Assembly: GCA_023300365.1 (NCBI GenBank)
Contig: JALZWD010000361.1
Coordinates: forward strand, 1 to 10,432
Direction: 5' to 3'
DNA length: 10,432 nt
Source of the DNA: Flavimaricola sp.
GTDB lineage: Bacteria > Pseudomonadota > Alphaproteobacteria > Rhodobacterales > Rhodobacteraceae
Under the pieces are notes generated by a model. It saw only the letters and a program-made list of their open reading frames with translations. It searched no databases and was not told where the DNA came from. The position numbers were made by a program, and so were the translations under genes. Shown here piece after piece: positions 1-6,059 of this stretch (position 1 is the first letter of the stretch; each line of letters opens with the position of its first letter).

Positions 1-1001
1 GCCACAACGCCAAGGTTGCGGTAAAAATTCGACACCGCCCACATGATCCACCCCGACATCGCATTCAGCCGCAGCGTCAGCGCCGTCGCCGCCGCCACAA
101 CACCCACAGATGCCGTCAGGCCAAACCAAAGATACATCGCCCATCCAACAACACCAACCACAAGGAAACCGTTCAACACCATCAGGCCCACGTCCATGAT
201 CGTATAAAGCCGCATCTCAACCTGAAACGTCCTGCGCGATTCCTCGATCGCCTCCTTGGCATAGGTCACCTCGCGATCATGATGCGCGAACATCTTGACC
301 GAATGGATATTGGTATAGCTATCAACAACACGCCCCGTCACCGCCGACCGCGCATTCGACGCCGCCTCAGACGCCGGGCCAATACGTTTCACCACCCAAC
401 GCAGCAAAAACAGATAGGGCAACAGCCACATCATCATAGGAATAATCAAACGCGGATCCGCATCCCCAAGCAGGATCGCCGCCCCAATAATATAGGCAAT
501 CGCAAAGGTAATCGCATCAAACAGCTGAAACACCACCTCGCCCGCCGCGGGCGGCGTCTGCATGATCCGGTTGGCGATCCGCCCCGCGAAATCATCCTCA
601 AACCAACCCACAGATTGCCGCAACACGTGCTTATGCGCCCGCCACCGAACCAACGTCCCAAAATTCGGCAGGATCGAGTTATTCAGCAGCGCAATCTGCC
701 AGATATGCAACGCAGGCCGCGCCAGCAGAATAAACAACGCCACCCCGATAAACTCGAGGCCATAATCGGTCCAAACCTGATCCGGCTCTCCATTGCTCAA
801 CAGGTCAATCAAACGGCCCATATAATAGATCAACCAAACCTCAATGATCGCGATGATCACAGATAGGGTGCCCGTCACCCAAAACACGCGGTGAAACGGC
901 TTGGCATAGTCGCGCAGAAACGGGCCCAGCTCGGTTGGCGGGGCGTCTACCTCGGGATACGAGACATAGGGATCAACAAGGTTTTCAAAGTATTTAAACA
1001 T
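1..1001 (-). CDS. ABC exporter half-transporter (membrane domain + expected ATPase), 3' part cut by window edge
   Basis: This is the N-terminal 333 codons of a type IV-fold ABC exporter of the MsbA/multidrug class. What is visible is the membrane domain: a short cytoplasmic N-terminus, then hydrophobic helices at roughly residues 39-60, 81-105, 158-178, 183-204, 268-291 and 296-312. The long intracellular loops contain stretches I recognise from Roseobacter-group exporters (LPNFGTLVRWRAHKHV near 111-125, GRIANRIMQTPPAAGE near 140-155, SVKMFAHHDRE near 234-244). The ATP-binding cassette (Walker A/B, signature motif) must lie beyond the left edge, so the complete protein should be near 600 residues. 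The ATG has an AGGAG Shine-Dalgarno at 1013-1009 with seven-base spacing. The gene lies 193 bases downstream of cca on the same strand, behind an unusual structured leader. The substrate cannot be told from the sequence; export of a lipid or drug is a family-level guess. Confidence 0.9.
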   Translation of the reverse strand, partial: MFKYFENLVDPYVSYPEVDAPPTELGPFLRDYAKPFHRVFWVTGTLSVIIAIIEVWLIYYMGRLIDLLSNGEPDQVWTDYGLEFIGVALFILLARPALHIWQIALLNNSILPNFGTLVRWRAHKHVLRQSVGWFEDDFAGRIANRIMQTPPAAGEVVFQLFDAITFAIAYIIGAAILLGDADPRLIIPMMMWLLPYLFLLRWVVKRIGPASEAASNARSAVTGRVVDSYTNIHSVKMFAHHDREVTYAKEAIEESRRTFQVEMRLYTIMDVGLMVLNGFLVVGVVGWAMYLWFGLTASVGVVAAATALTLRLNAMSGWIMWAVSNFYRNLGVV

Positions 1002-1049
1002 GACGGCGCTCCTAAAATCTGAGCGTTTGAAAGGGCAAAATGGTGCGTA

Positions 1050-1115
1050 CGGTCCTCTGAGCAGACCGCCAAAACAGGATCGGTCTGGTCAGGCCAGCGT
1101 AGATCGAATCCTGTT
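1050..1115 (-). promoter_or_regulatory. Competing RNA helices in the exporter leader (possible attenuator)
   Basis: Read as leftward RNA, four pairings are visible. Helix A is AACAGGAT (1115-1108) with ATCCTGTT (1080-1073), 8 bp, running into TTTT at 1074-1071. Inside its loop CCAG/CTGG can pair (1097-1094 with 1088-1085). Helix B is CAGACCG (1087-1081) with CGGTCTG (1068-1062), 7 bp. Helix C is CGGTC (1068-1064) with GACCG (1054-1050), extendable by a G-U pair. B and C exclude each other. A and B can exist together only as a pseudoknot. Helix A with its short T run resembles a weak terminator, and the leader ORF overlaps its 5' arm. None of the helices covers the exporter Shine-Dalgarno at 1013-1009, so any control would act on transcription or RNA stability rather than by direct masking. 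Confidence 0.4.
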
Positions 1116-1121
1116 ATCCAT
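1089..1121 (-). CDS. Candidate leader peptide (10 codons, MDNRIRSTLA) upstream of the ABC exporter
   Basis: This short ORF starts with ATG at 1121-1119 and stops with TGA at 1091-1089. A perfect GGAGG lies six bases upstream of the ATG (1132-1128), a stronger Shine-Dalgarno than many genes in this window have. The peptide carries an Arg-Ile-Arg triplet at residues 4-6. Arg-x-Arg motifs are known from erm-type leader peptides on which macrolides stall ribosomes. The ORF lies in the transcribed gap before the exporter, and its codons 3-5 overlap one arm of an 8-bp inverted repeat, so translation would disturb RNA folding there. Expression is inferred: an ORF this small could arise by chance, and an overlapping ATG ORF (MMEAHDG) without a ribosome-binding site also exists here. 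Confidence 0.4.
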   Translation of the reverse strand: MDNRIRSTLA

Positions 1122-1150
1122 CGTGCGCCTCCATCATGTCTGCGTCAGAG

Positions 1151-1197
1151 TGATCTAAACGACGGCGCGCAAAATGTCACCCCACCAAATTAGATCA
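1151..1197. repeat. 8-bp inverted repeat flanking the candidate exporter promoter
   Basis: TGATCTAA (1151-1158) and TTAGATCA (1190-1197) are perfect reverse complements separated by 31 bases. The left arm covers the proposed -10 element; the right arm contains the cca stop codon and lies upstream of the proposed -35. The repeat itself is certain. A role as operator half-sites is inferred. The loop is too long, and the arms too AT-rich, for a normal terminator. Confidence 0.45.
1152..1180 (-). promoter_or_regulatory. Candidate sigma-70-type promoter for leader and ABC exporter
   Basis: On the minus strand GTGACA (1180-1175) matches the TTGACA -35 hexamer at five of six positions. Seventeen bases later lies TAGATC (1157-1152), a poor -10 match at three of six. 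Transcription would begin near 1145, about 24 bases before the leader ATG. The position just after the cca stop suits a separate promoter for the exporter, but read-through from cca is not excluded. The weak -10 keeps confidence low. Confidence 0.3.
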
Positions 1198-2349
1198 TGG
1201 CTCAAGCAGCTGATCCCGCGTCAATAAAAACCCCGATGTGATCCAAGCGCCCTCAATCTCGGCCAATCGTCGCCCAAGCGCCTGCCCCTCAAATTCGGGC
1301 ATAAGATCCGCCGATTTAACCGGGAATTTTTGCGTGGCCCCATGACGCGCTTGCGCGATCTGATCGGGGTCAACTTCGCGCTCAAACGCGGCGGCCCGCA
1401 ACGCAAGAATATCCACCGCGCGCTCCGCCCCAAGGCGATACCCAAGCTCAGGCGCAGGTGTCACACTTTCCAAACCATCGCGCAAAACCTGCAATTGCTT
1501 GGCCTGGGCCTTGGACAGGCGCAACGCCTCGGCCACATCCTCGCCGCCCAGCGCCGCAAGCCGCCGCATCGGATCGGGCGCCAACCCCGCCACCTCCTCG
1601 ACATGGATCAACACCAGCAAAAGCCCCGTCCCCGCACCGGGCAAAAGCCGCATCAAAACCCCGCTCGCACGCATCGCCGCAAGCGAGGGCGCGGGATCAT
1701 CGGCTGCCAACAGCTTGCGCATCTCTGCCCCAACCCGCTCGGCGCTCACATGCTCCAATCCATCAAGACCACCCGCACAAGCCGCAAGCCCGTCTTGGTC
1801 AATCCCTTCGCTCAGGTCGCCATAAATCGCGTGAAACCGGAAAAACCGCAGGATACGCAAATAATCCTCGGCGATCCGCGCATCCGCATCGCCGATAAAC
1901 CGCACACGCCGCGCGCACAGATCGGGCAACCCCCCAAGCGGATCGGCAACCGTGCCATCAGGGGCCGCATAAATCGCATTCATTGTAAAATCGCGCCGCG
2001 CGGCATCCTCGGCAATGTCATCCGAAAACGCGACGGTCGCACGCCGCCCATCCGTGGCCACATCGCGCCGAAAGGTGGTGATCTCAAACGGCTTGCCATC
2101 CACAACAACCGTCACCGTGCCATGCTCAATCCCCGTCGGGATCACCTTAAGCCCCGCCGCCTTGGCCAGCGCCACAACATCATCAGGCCGCGCATTCGTG
2201 GTCAGGTCCATATCCGACACAGGCACATCCAACAGGGCATTGCGCACGCATCCGCCCACAAACCACGCCTGATGCCCCGCGTCCGTCAACATGCCGCACA
2301 CCTTTTGCGCCGCATCCGAAGACAGCCAATCCGCCTTGATCTGTGTCAT
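1195..2349 (-). CDS. cca: CCA tRNA nucleotidyltransferase (class II)
   Basis: The enzyme adds or repairs the 3'-terminal CCA of tRNAs from CTP and ATP without a nucleic-acid template. The 384-residue protein shows the class II head domain: GGCVRN at 32-37, catalytic SDMDLTT with D46 and D48 at 45-51, GIEHGTVTVV at 73-82, RRDFTMNA at 118-125 (template region), and EDYLRILRFFRF at 161-172. A more variable helical C-terminal body follows. Length is normal for the bacterial family. The usual GGxVRD reads VRN here; I recall Asn at this place in related alphaproteobacteria, so activity is not doubted. The ATG start overlaps the stop of the upstream NUDIX gene in an ATGA junction (2346-2349), so translation is probably coupled and the gene is the third of the hslO unit. 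Confidence 0.95.
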   Translation of the reverse strand: MTQIKADWLSSDAAQKVCGMLTDAGHQAWFVGGCVRNALLDVPVSDMDLTTNARPDDVVALAKAAGLKVIPTGIEHGTVTVVVDGKPFEITTFRRDVATDGRRATVAFSDDIAEDAARRDFTMNAIYAAPDGTVADPLGGLPDLCARRVRFIGDADARIAEDYLRILRFFRFHAIYGDLSEGIDQDGLAACAGGLDGLEHVSAERVGAEMRKLLAADDPAPSLAAMRASGVLMRLLPGAGTGLLLVLIHVEEVAGLAPDPMRRLAALGGEDVAEALRLSKAQAKQLQVLRDGLESVTPAPELGYRLGAERAVDILALRAAAFEREVDPDQIAQARHGATQKFPVKSADLMPEFEGQALGRRLAEIEGAWITSGFLLTRDQLLEP

Positions 2350-2969
2350 ACACTCACCTGCTTTGTCTCACGACGCTCTGCCCCAACACGCTCTGCCAAA
2401 GTTCGCAAAATACGCGCCGTCGCACCCCAAATATAATACGGACCATACGGCACGACGTAATATTCCCGTCGGCTCCCCTGCCATATGCGCCCCTCAACCC
2501 TGAAATTCGCAAGGTTGGTGACATGCGCCAAAGGCACGCGAAAAATCTCGGCCACCTCGCCCGCCTCGGCGATCTCCTCAAACGGCGCGGTCACGATCCC
2601 CACAACAGGCGTCACCTTATACGATGTCACGGTTTCATGCGGCGGCAAAATGCCGATCACTTCAACCAATCCGCGCGGCAGGCCAATCTCTTCGTCAGCC
2701 TCACGAAGCGCGGCCTCGGTGGCATCCACATCATCCGCATCCTGACGCCCACCCGCAAAAGCAATCTGTCCGGGATGGTTCTTCAAATGCGCCGCACGTT
2801 TCGTCAAAATCACCTCAAGCCCAGCGCCGCGATCCGCAAGGGCTACCAAAACACCCGCAGGCTTAAGAACCCGCCCCTGGGGCAAAACCAAATCGGGATG
2901 CAAATCAAAGTCCGACGACCCCTGCCCCTGTTGGGCCAAAGCACGGCGGATGGCGGCAAGATCAGGCAC
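2346..2969 (-). CDS. CoA-pyrophosphatase-type NUDIX hydrolase
   Basis: This is a NUDIX enzyme of the NudL/CoAse branch, which splits coenzyme A and its derivatives to 3',5'-ADP and phosphopantetheine. From the chosen GTG start it has 207 residues. The branch-specific UPF0035 signature is present at 55-74 (LTKR, a basic residue, G67, FAGG), followed by the NUDIX core READEEIG at 89-96; the C-terminal YIWGATARIL is also typical. The reading frame extends upstream to a TTG at 3005, but that start lies deep inside hslO, has no ribosome-binding site and adds 12 residues unlike the family. The GTG at 2969-2967 overlaps the hslO stop by eight bases and begins where family N-termini usually do (SSDFDL about 18 residues in). 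Together with the overlap into cca it forms a tightly packed operon. Substrate is inferred from the signature only. Confidence 0.88.
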   Translation of the reverse strand: MPDLAAIRRALAQQGQGSSDFDLHPDLVLPQGRVLKPAGVLVALADRGAGLEVILTKRAAHLKNHPGQIAFAGGRQDADDVDATEAALREADEEIGLPRGLVEVIGILPPHETVTSYKVTPVVGIVTAPFEEIAEAGEVAEIFRVPLAHVTNLANFRVEGRIWQGSRREYYVVPYGPYYIWGATARILRTLAERVGAERRETKQVSV

Positions 2970-3948
2970 CTTTGTCCGCTTCAAATCCCAACGTCTTGGG
3001 ATCAAAACTGTAGTGTGTTCCGCAAAACTGGCAATCGGCCGTCACGGTGCCATCGTCCTTGGTCATATGCGCAATATCCTTGGCCGAATAAATCGACAGG
3101 CTTTGGCGCACACGGTCCTCCGAACAGGTACACCCAAATCGCACCTGCTGCGGATCAAACACCCGTGGTTGCTCTTCATGAAACAGCCGCACCAGTAAAT
3201 CCGTGGGCGTCACCGACGGCCCGATTAATTCAAGCGCATCCACCGTATCAAGCAAGACATTCACCCGGTTCCAATTCTCGCCCTCTTCGTCATTGAGAAC
3301 ATCCGCCGCATCAAGCAACCCATCCTCCCCCGAAGGCCCGTCTTTGGCAAACGGCGACGCGGCGGGCATATGCTGCAACATGATCCCCCCGGCACGCCAA
3401 CTTTCCTCATCACCCGGCGACTGACTGCGCCCATGAACAAGGGTAAACCGCGTCGGCAATTGCTCAGACTGCGCAAAATAGGTCTGCGCACAGGCCGTAA
3501 GCGACCCCCCCGCAATCGGCGTGATCCCCTGATAGGGCTGCATATCTTCACCTTGATGGATCAGAATCGCGAAATAGCCCTTCCCAATCAACGAAAACGG
3601 CTCCTCGCCGCCCTCAATCCGCGTCTCATCAAAACTGGCATAGGCGCGAATTTGCGCCGGCTCGCCGTCATCCGTTGGCGCATAATAATCCGTCGCAATA
3701 ATCCGCGCAGGGCCATCACCGCGCACCTGCAACGACAATTTCCAGCGCAGCTTGATCGATTGCCCAATCAACGCCGTCAGCAACGCCATCTCGGCCACAA
3801 GCGCCTCGATCTCGGGCGGGTAATCATGCTGGGCCAACACATTGTCCAACACACCATCCAAACGCGCCACACGGCCACGAATGTCACTTGCATCAAGCTG
3901 AAACGGCAGGACAGTATCGTCCCAGGCAATTTTGGTGCCAAGTGTCAT
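2962..3948 (-). CDS. hslO: Redox-regulated chaperone Hsp33
   Basis: Hsp33 is a cytoplasmic holdase that zinc-bound reduced cysteines keep off and that oxidation (hypochlorite, peroxide with heat) turns on, protecting unfolding proteins. The 328-residue protein ends in the diagnostic redox switch C273-x-C275-x30-C306-x2-C309, with the same spacing as in E. coli. The N-terminal substrate-binding domain is recognisable around ALLTALIGQSIKLRWKLSLQ (about 54-73) and the YFAQSEQLPTRF stretch. It is somewhat longer than the E. coli protein, as is common in alphaproteobacteria. The ATG at 3948-3946 has AAGGA six bases upstream. It is the first gene of the leftward hslO-NUDIX-cca unit and diverges from a second NUDIX gene across 78 bases that contain a plausible heat-shock promoter. 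Confidence 0.96.
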   Translation of the reverse strand: MTLGTKIAWDDTVLPFQLDASDIRGRVARLDGVLDNVLAQHDYPPEIEALVAEMALLTALIGQSIKLRWKLSLQVRGDGPARIIATDYYAPTDDGEPAQIRAYASFDETRIEGGEEPFSLIGKGYFAILIHQGEDMQPYQGITPIAGGSLTACAQTYFAQSEQLPTRFTLVHGRSQSPGDEESWRAGGIMLQHMPAASPFAKDGPSGEDGLLDAADVLNDEEGENWNRVNVLLDTVDALELIGPSVTPTDLLVRLFHEEQPRVFDPQQVRFGCTCSEDRVRQSLSIYSAKDIAHMTKDDGTVTADCQFCGTHYSFDPKTLGFEADKGA

Positions 3949-3987
3949 GGGCTTTCCTTACACGGTTTGGGCGGGCATACCGCGAGG

Positions 3988-4015
3988 ATATAGGCACGGC
4001 AAGGCACGGTCCAAG
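3988..4015 (-). promoter_or_regulatory. Candidate RpoH-like promoter for hslO
   Basis: On the minus strand CTTGGA (4015-4010) is followed after 16 bases by CTATAT (3993-3988). CTTG at -35 with a CTATAT-like -10 resembles heat-shock (RpoH) promoters of alphaproteobacteria, which fits an hsp33 gene; a start near 3980 would give a leader of about 30 bases. The -35 arm overlaps the Shine-Dalgarno (AAGGGG, 4013-4018) of the divergent NUDIX gene. On the plus strand a weak TTGGGC (3967-3972) / TATAGG (3989-3994) pair could drive that gene from the same TATA core. This is based on recalled consensus, not on a score. Confidence 0.35.
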
Positions 4016-4026
4016 GGGACACAAAC

Positions 4027-4485
4027 ATGATTAAACGTTACGGCAACCCGCGTTTGCGCGACCAACGGTATAAATTACGCCCCGGCGCCTATGCAATCCT
4101 CCCCCGTGGACACGATCTGTTGCTAACGTTCCAAGGCGCCCCGTTCAACGAATTCCAATTGCCCGGCGGCGGCATTGATCCCGGCGAAACCCCGGTTCAG
4201 GCGCTTCACCGCGAAGTCATGGAAGAAACCGGATGGCGAATTGCAACACCCCGCAGGCTTGGCGCACACAGACGCTTTGTTTGGATGCCCGACTATGACA
4301 TATATGCAGAAAAGCTGTGCCACATTTTTCTGGCATACCCCGTGCGTGCGCATGGAAAACCAACCGAAGAAGGACACGACGCCGTGTGGATGAACGCCAG
4401 CACCGCCATTCCCCAACTATCTAACGCTGGCGACCAAGCCTTCCTCGCACGCTACCACCAAAGCCAAACGGCGATTGGCGCATGA
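4027..4485 (+). CDS. NUDIX hydrolase, substrate unknown
   Basis: This 152-residue single-domain protein carries an exact NUDIX box at residues 48-70 (G-x5-E-x7-R-E-V-M-E-E-T-G-W), the metal-binding helix that cleaves nucleoside diphosphates linked to another group. Length is typical of MutT/Orf17-like members. The surrounding sequence (RPGAYAILPRGHDLLLTFQ before the box and DYDIYAEKLCHIFLAYPV after it) gives no clear substrate. It is unrelated beyond the box to the CoA-type NUDIX at 2346-2969. The ATG has AAGGGG eight bases upstream. It diverges from hslO and its stop overlaps the start of the following membrane protein as ATGA (4482-4485), so the two are probably co-translated. Possible roles are cleaning damaged nucleotides or sugar-nucleotide turnover; the sequence does not decide. 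Confidence 0.88.
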   Translation: MIKRYGNPRLRDQRYKLRPGAYAILPRGHDLLLTFQGAPFNEFQLPGGGIDPGETPVQALHREVMEETGWRIATPRRLGAHRRFVWMPDYDIYAEKLCHIFLAYPVRAHGKPTEEGHDAVWMNASTAIPQLSNAGDQAFLARYHQSQTAIGA

Positions 4486-5129
4486 GCGGCCTCATCCTCC
4501 TTGGCGGTTGGCTCAGCCTGTTTTGGCTGGCAATCATTTGGTGGGTCACCGTCGACAAACCCGCCCATTGGGCCACAACCACCATGATCGCACTGGCCAG
4601 CCTCTTCGCCGTGGTCCTCAACAGTCCGGGCGTTTGGATTGCCCTTGGTGCCGGATACAGCGGCGACAGCTTCGCCACTTTGTCTTTCTTCGGCCAAGCC
4701 GGCGTGCTCTTCATCAGCACATGCGGCCTTGCGGGCATCTATGCAATTTGCGCCGCCAAAAGCGCCCGCATCCTGCGCGATCAGGTCTCGCGGCCCGCCC
4801 TCGTGGTGCTTGATGTGCTCCTAAGCATCTTTATCTTTGGCCTGATCTACGCCATCTCGCCTCAGATCTTTTACACCTTCTACCAATTCATCTTCTCCGA
4901 CCTGCCCAACCAAAACGTTCTGCGCCTGCCCCTCGCACTCAGGCATTTCCGCGAGGCAATCGCTCTGGCCCCCGCAGGGTCGCTACACAACCACCTCGCG
5001 GGCATCGGCTGGCTTGGCCTCGTGCCCTTCACCTTGTGGTTTCACGCGCGCACCGCAATCGGCACTGGCCCTGCGGTCCTCATCTTGGTGATCGGCTGGT
5101 TCTGCCTACAAATCGCACATTTCGTCTAG
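4482..5129 (+). CDS. Six-helix inner-membrane protein of unknown function
   Basis: I do not recognise this 215-residue protein. It is strongly hydrophobic, with probable membrane helices at about 3-23, 31-55, 65-92, 104-128, 173-188 and 193-213. A cytoplasmic or periplasmic segment lies at about 138-170, containing ALRHFREAIAL. There is no cleavable signal sequence, metal-site pattern or transporter signature that I can name. The ATG overlaps the NUDIX stop by four bases and has no strong Shine-Dalgarno of its own, so translational coupling is likely and the two products may act in one process. The TAG stop (5127-5129) lies inside a small perfect inverted repeat and the next base begins the stop codon of the opposing gene. 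Coding status is supported by the sustained hydrophobic pattern and the tight overlap. Confidence 0.8.
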   Translation: MSGLILLGGWLSLFWLAIIWWVTVDKPAHWATTTMIALASLFAVVLNSPGVWIALGAGYSGDSFATLSFFGQAGVLFISTCGLAGIYAICAAKSARILRDQVSRPALVVLDVLLSIFIFGLIYAISPQIFYTFYQFIFSDLPNQNVLRLPLALRHFREAIALAPAGSLHNHLAGIGWLGLVPFTLWFHARTAIGTGPAVLILVIGWFCLQIAHFV

Positions 5130-5137
5130 TCAGACGA
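5122..5137. terminator. Short perfect hairpin spanning two convergent stop codons
   Basis: TCGTCT (5122-5127), loop AGTC, AGACGA (5132-5137) is a perfect 6-bp stem with a four-base loop, readable on both strands. The loop and stem ends hold the TAG of the rightward membrane gene and the TGA of the leftward one. No T run follows on either strand, so it is not a textbook intrinsic terminator. It could slow convergent polymerases or protect the 3' ends of both mRNAs. The repeat is certain; the terminator role is inferred. Confidence 0.35.
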
Positions 5138-5927
5138 GGTCCCGGCCCTCAATCAGATGGCCATAAAGCGTGGTCAGCATGCTGGCACCCACCATCAGGG
5201 TAAACCACTGAACCGCAAGACCAACGACCAAACCAACAATCGTCCCCTCACCAAAAAGCGGCCCAAGCAGCGCGCCAACAATCAGGTTAAACGCCACAAT
5301 AATCACACCCGCGCCAAAGATCGCACCGGCCAACGGCGCCGTTTCGGCCCACCCCTGCTTGAACGTCATCGCCGCGCCAATCGCCACACCCGGCAAAACA
5401 ATCGCAAGACGCAGCCAAACAAAGCTCAGGACCGATCCCACCAAAAACATCACGACCAAAAAAGAAACCGAAAACTGCTCAGGCGACGCACTTGATCCGC
5501 CAAGAATGCCAATCAACGGAAACGCCAGCATCATGACCGGAATGGCCGCTATCATCAAAATCAAACCCAAAACGAACGAACGCCAAATATAGGTAAAGAT
5601 CGGCAATCCATTCACCGCAGGCACGGCATTGGGATATTCCTCAAGCAAAATAAAACGATGCCAAACCACCGCCACCCAAGAAAAGGCAAACACCGAAACA
5701 AGCGCCGTAAACAGGGTGATAAATGCAACCTCTACCGCGTGCTCTTGGCTCCACGCCATCAACTCCGAGGGATCAACCGCCTCTATGTCAGCCACCGGAA
5801 ACGTCGGCACCGGAAAAATCACACCAATGATCAACACCAAAGCAAATGGCACCACCGACGCCTTAAGCGCATCTGACATGTTGCTCATCACCATCGCAAT
5901 CGCATGACGGATAAGGGTCCAACTCAT
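5130..5927 (-). CDS. Six-helix integral membrane protein, uncharacterised
   Basis: This 265-residue membrane protein has an amphipathic, basic N-terminus ([22 protein letters not shown]) and probable helices at about 22-40, 65-88, 116-144, 155-178, 195-221 and 228-254. [10 protein letters not shown] motif lies at 89-97 after the second helix. I associate that motif with uncharacterised alphaproteobacterial membrane proteins, but I cannot name a function. The frame extends upstream to a TTG at 5984, but the ATG at 5927-5925 has a strong GGAGGA five bases upstream (5938-5933) and begins where the hydrophobic pattern starts, so it is chosen. The gene is divergent from argG over 132 bases and ends exactly next to the stop of the convergent membrane gene. 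It appears to be a single-gene unit. Confidence 0.82.
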   Translation of the reverse strand: MSWTLIRHAIAMVMSNMSDALKASVVPFALVLIIGVIFPVPTFPVADIEAVDPSELMAWSQEHAVEVAFITLFTALVSVFAFSWVAVVWHRFILLEEYPNAVPAVNGLPIFTYIWRSFVLGLILMIAAIPVMMLAFPLIGILGGSSASPEQFSVSFLVVMFLVGSVLSFVWLRLAIVLPGVAIGAAMTFKQGWAETAPLAGAIFGAGVIIVAFNLIVGALLGPLFGEGTIVGLVVGLAVQWFTLMVGASMLTTLYGHLIEGRDLV

Positions 5928-6059
5928 AACAGTCCTCCAGCTAAATTTCCCCCGTTTGGTGACACCCTCCCCCACGCTGGTCAACCGCGGCCTGCTTGCC
6001 CCCTTTGGCGAAACGCTTTAACCGATGCGAAATCGTGCCGCCCTCAGGAGTACTCGCCC
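5928..6059. other. Divergent intergenic region between the membrane gene and argG
   Basis: These 132 bases must hold the promoters of both genes. Apart from the two Shine-Dalgarno sites (5938-5933 minus; AGGAG 6046-6050 plus) I see no convincing -35/-10 pair. The best argG candidate, TTGCCC (5996-6001) with TTTAAC (6017-6022), has a short 15-base spacer. I find no ArgR-box-like palindrome and no strong hairpin. Confidence 0.5.

Noticed and set aside
1330..2436. 368-codon rightward open frame over cca
   Set aside because: It is extremely Arg/His/Pro/Gln-rich, lies opposite the well-supported cca gene and shows no motif.
2346..4485. Two NUDIX genes flanking hslO as a recent duplication
   Set aside because: Outside the NUDIX box they share no visible similarity and belong to different branches (CoA-type signature in one only), so duplication is not supported.
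5904..6059. N-terminal extension of argG by 52 codons
   Set aside because: The extension is Pro-rich and unlike ArgG, overlaps the start region of the divergent gene, and the ATG at 6060 has a proper AGGAG.
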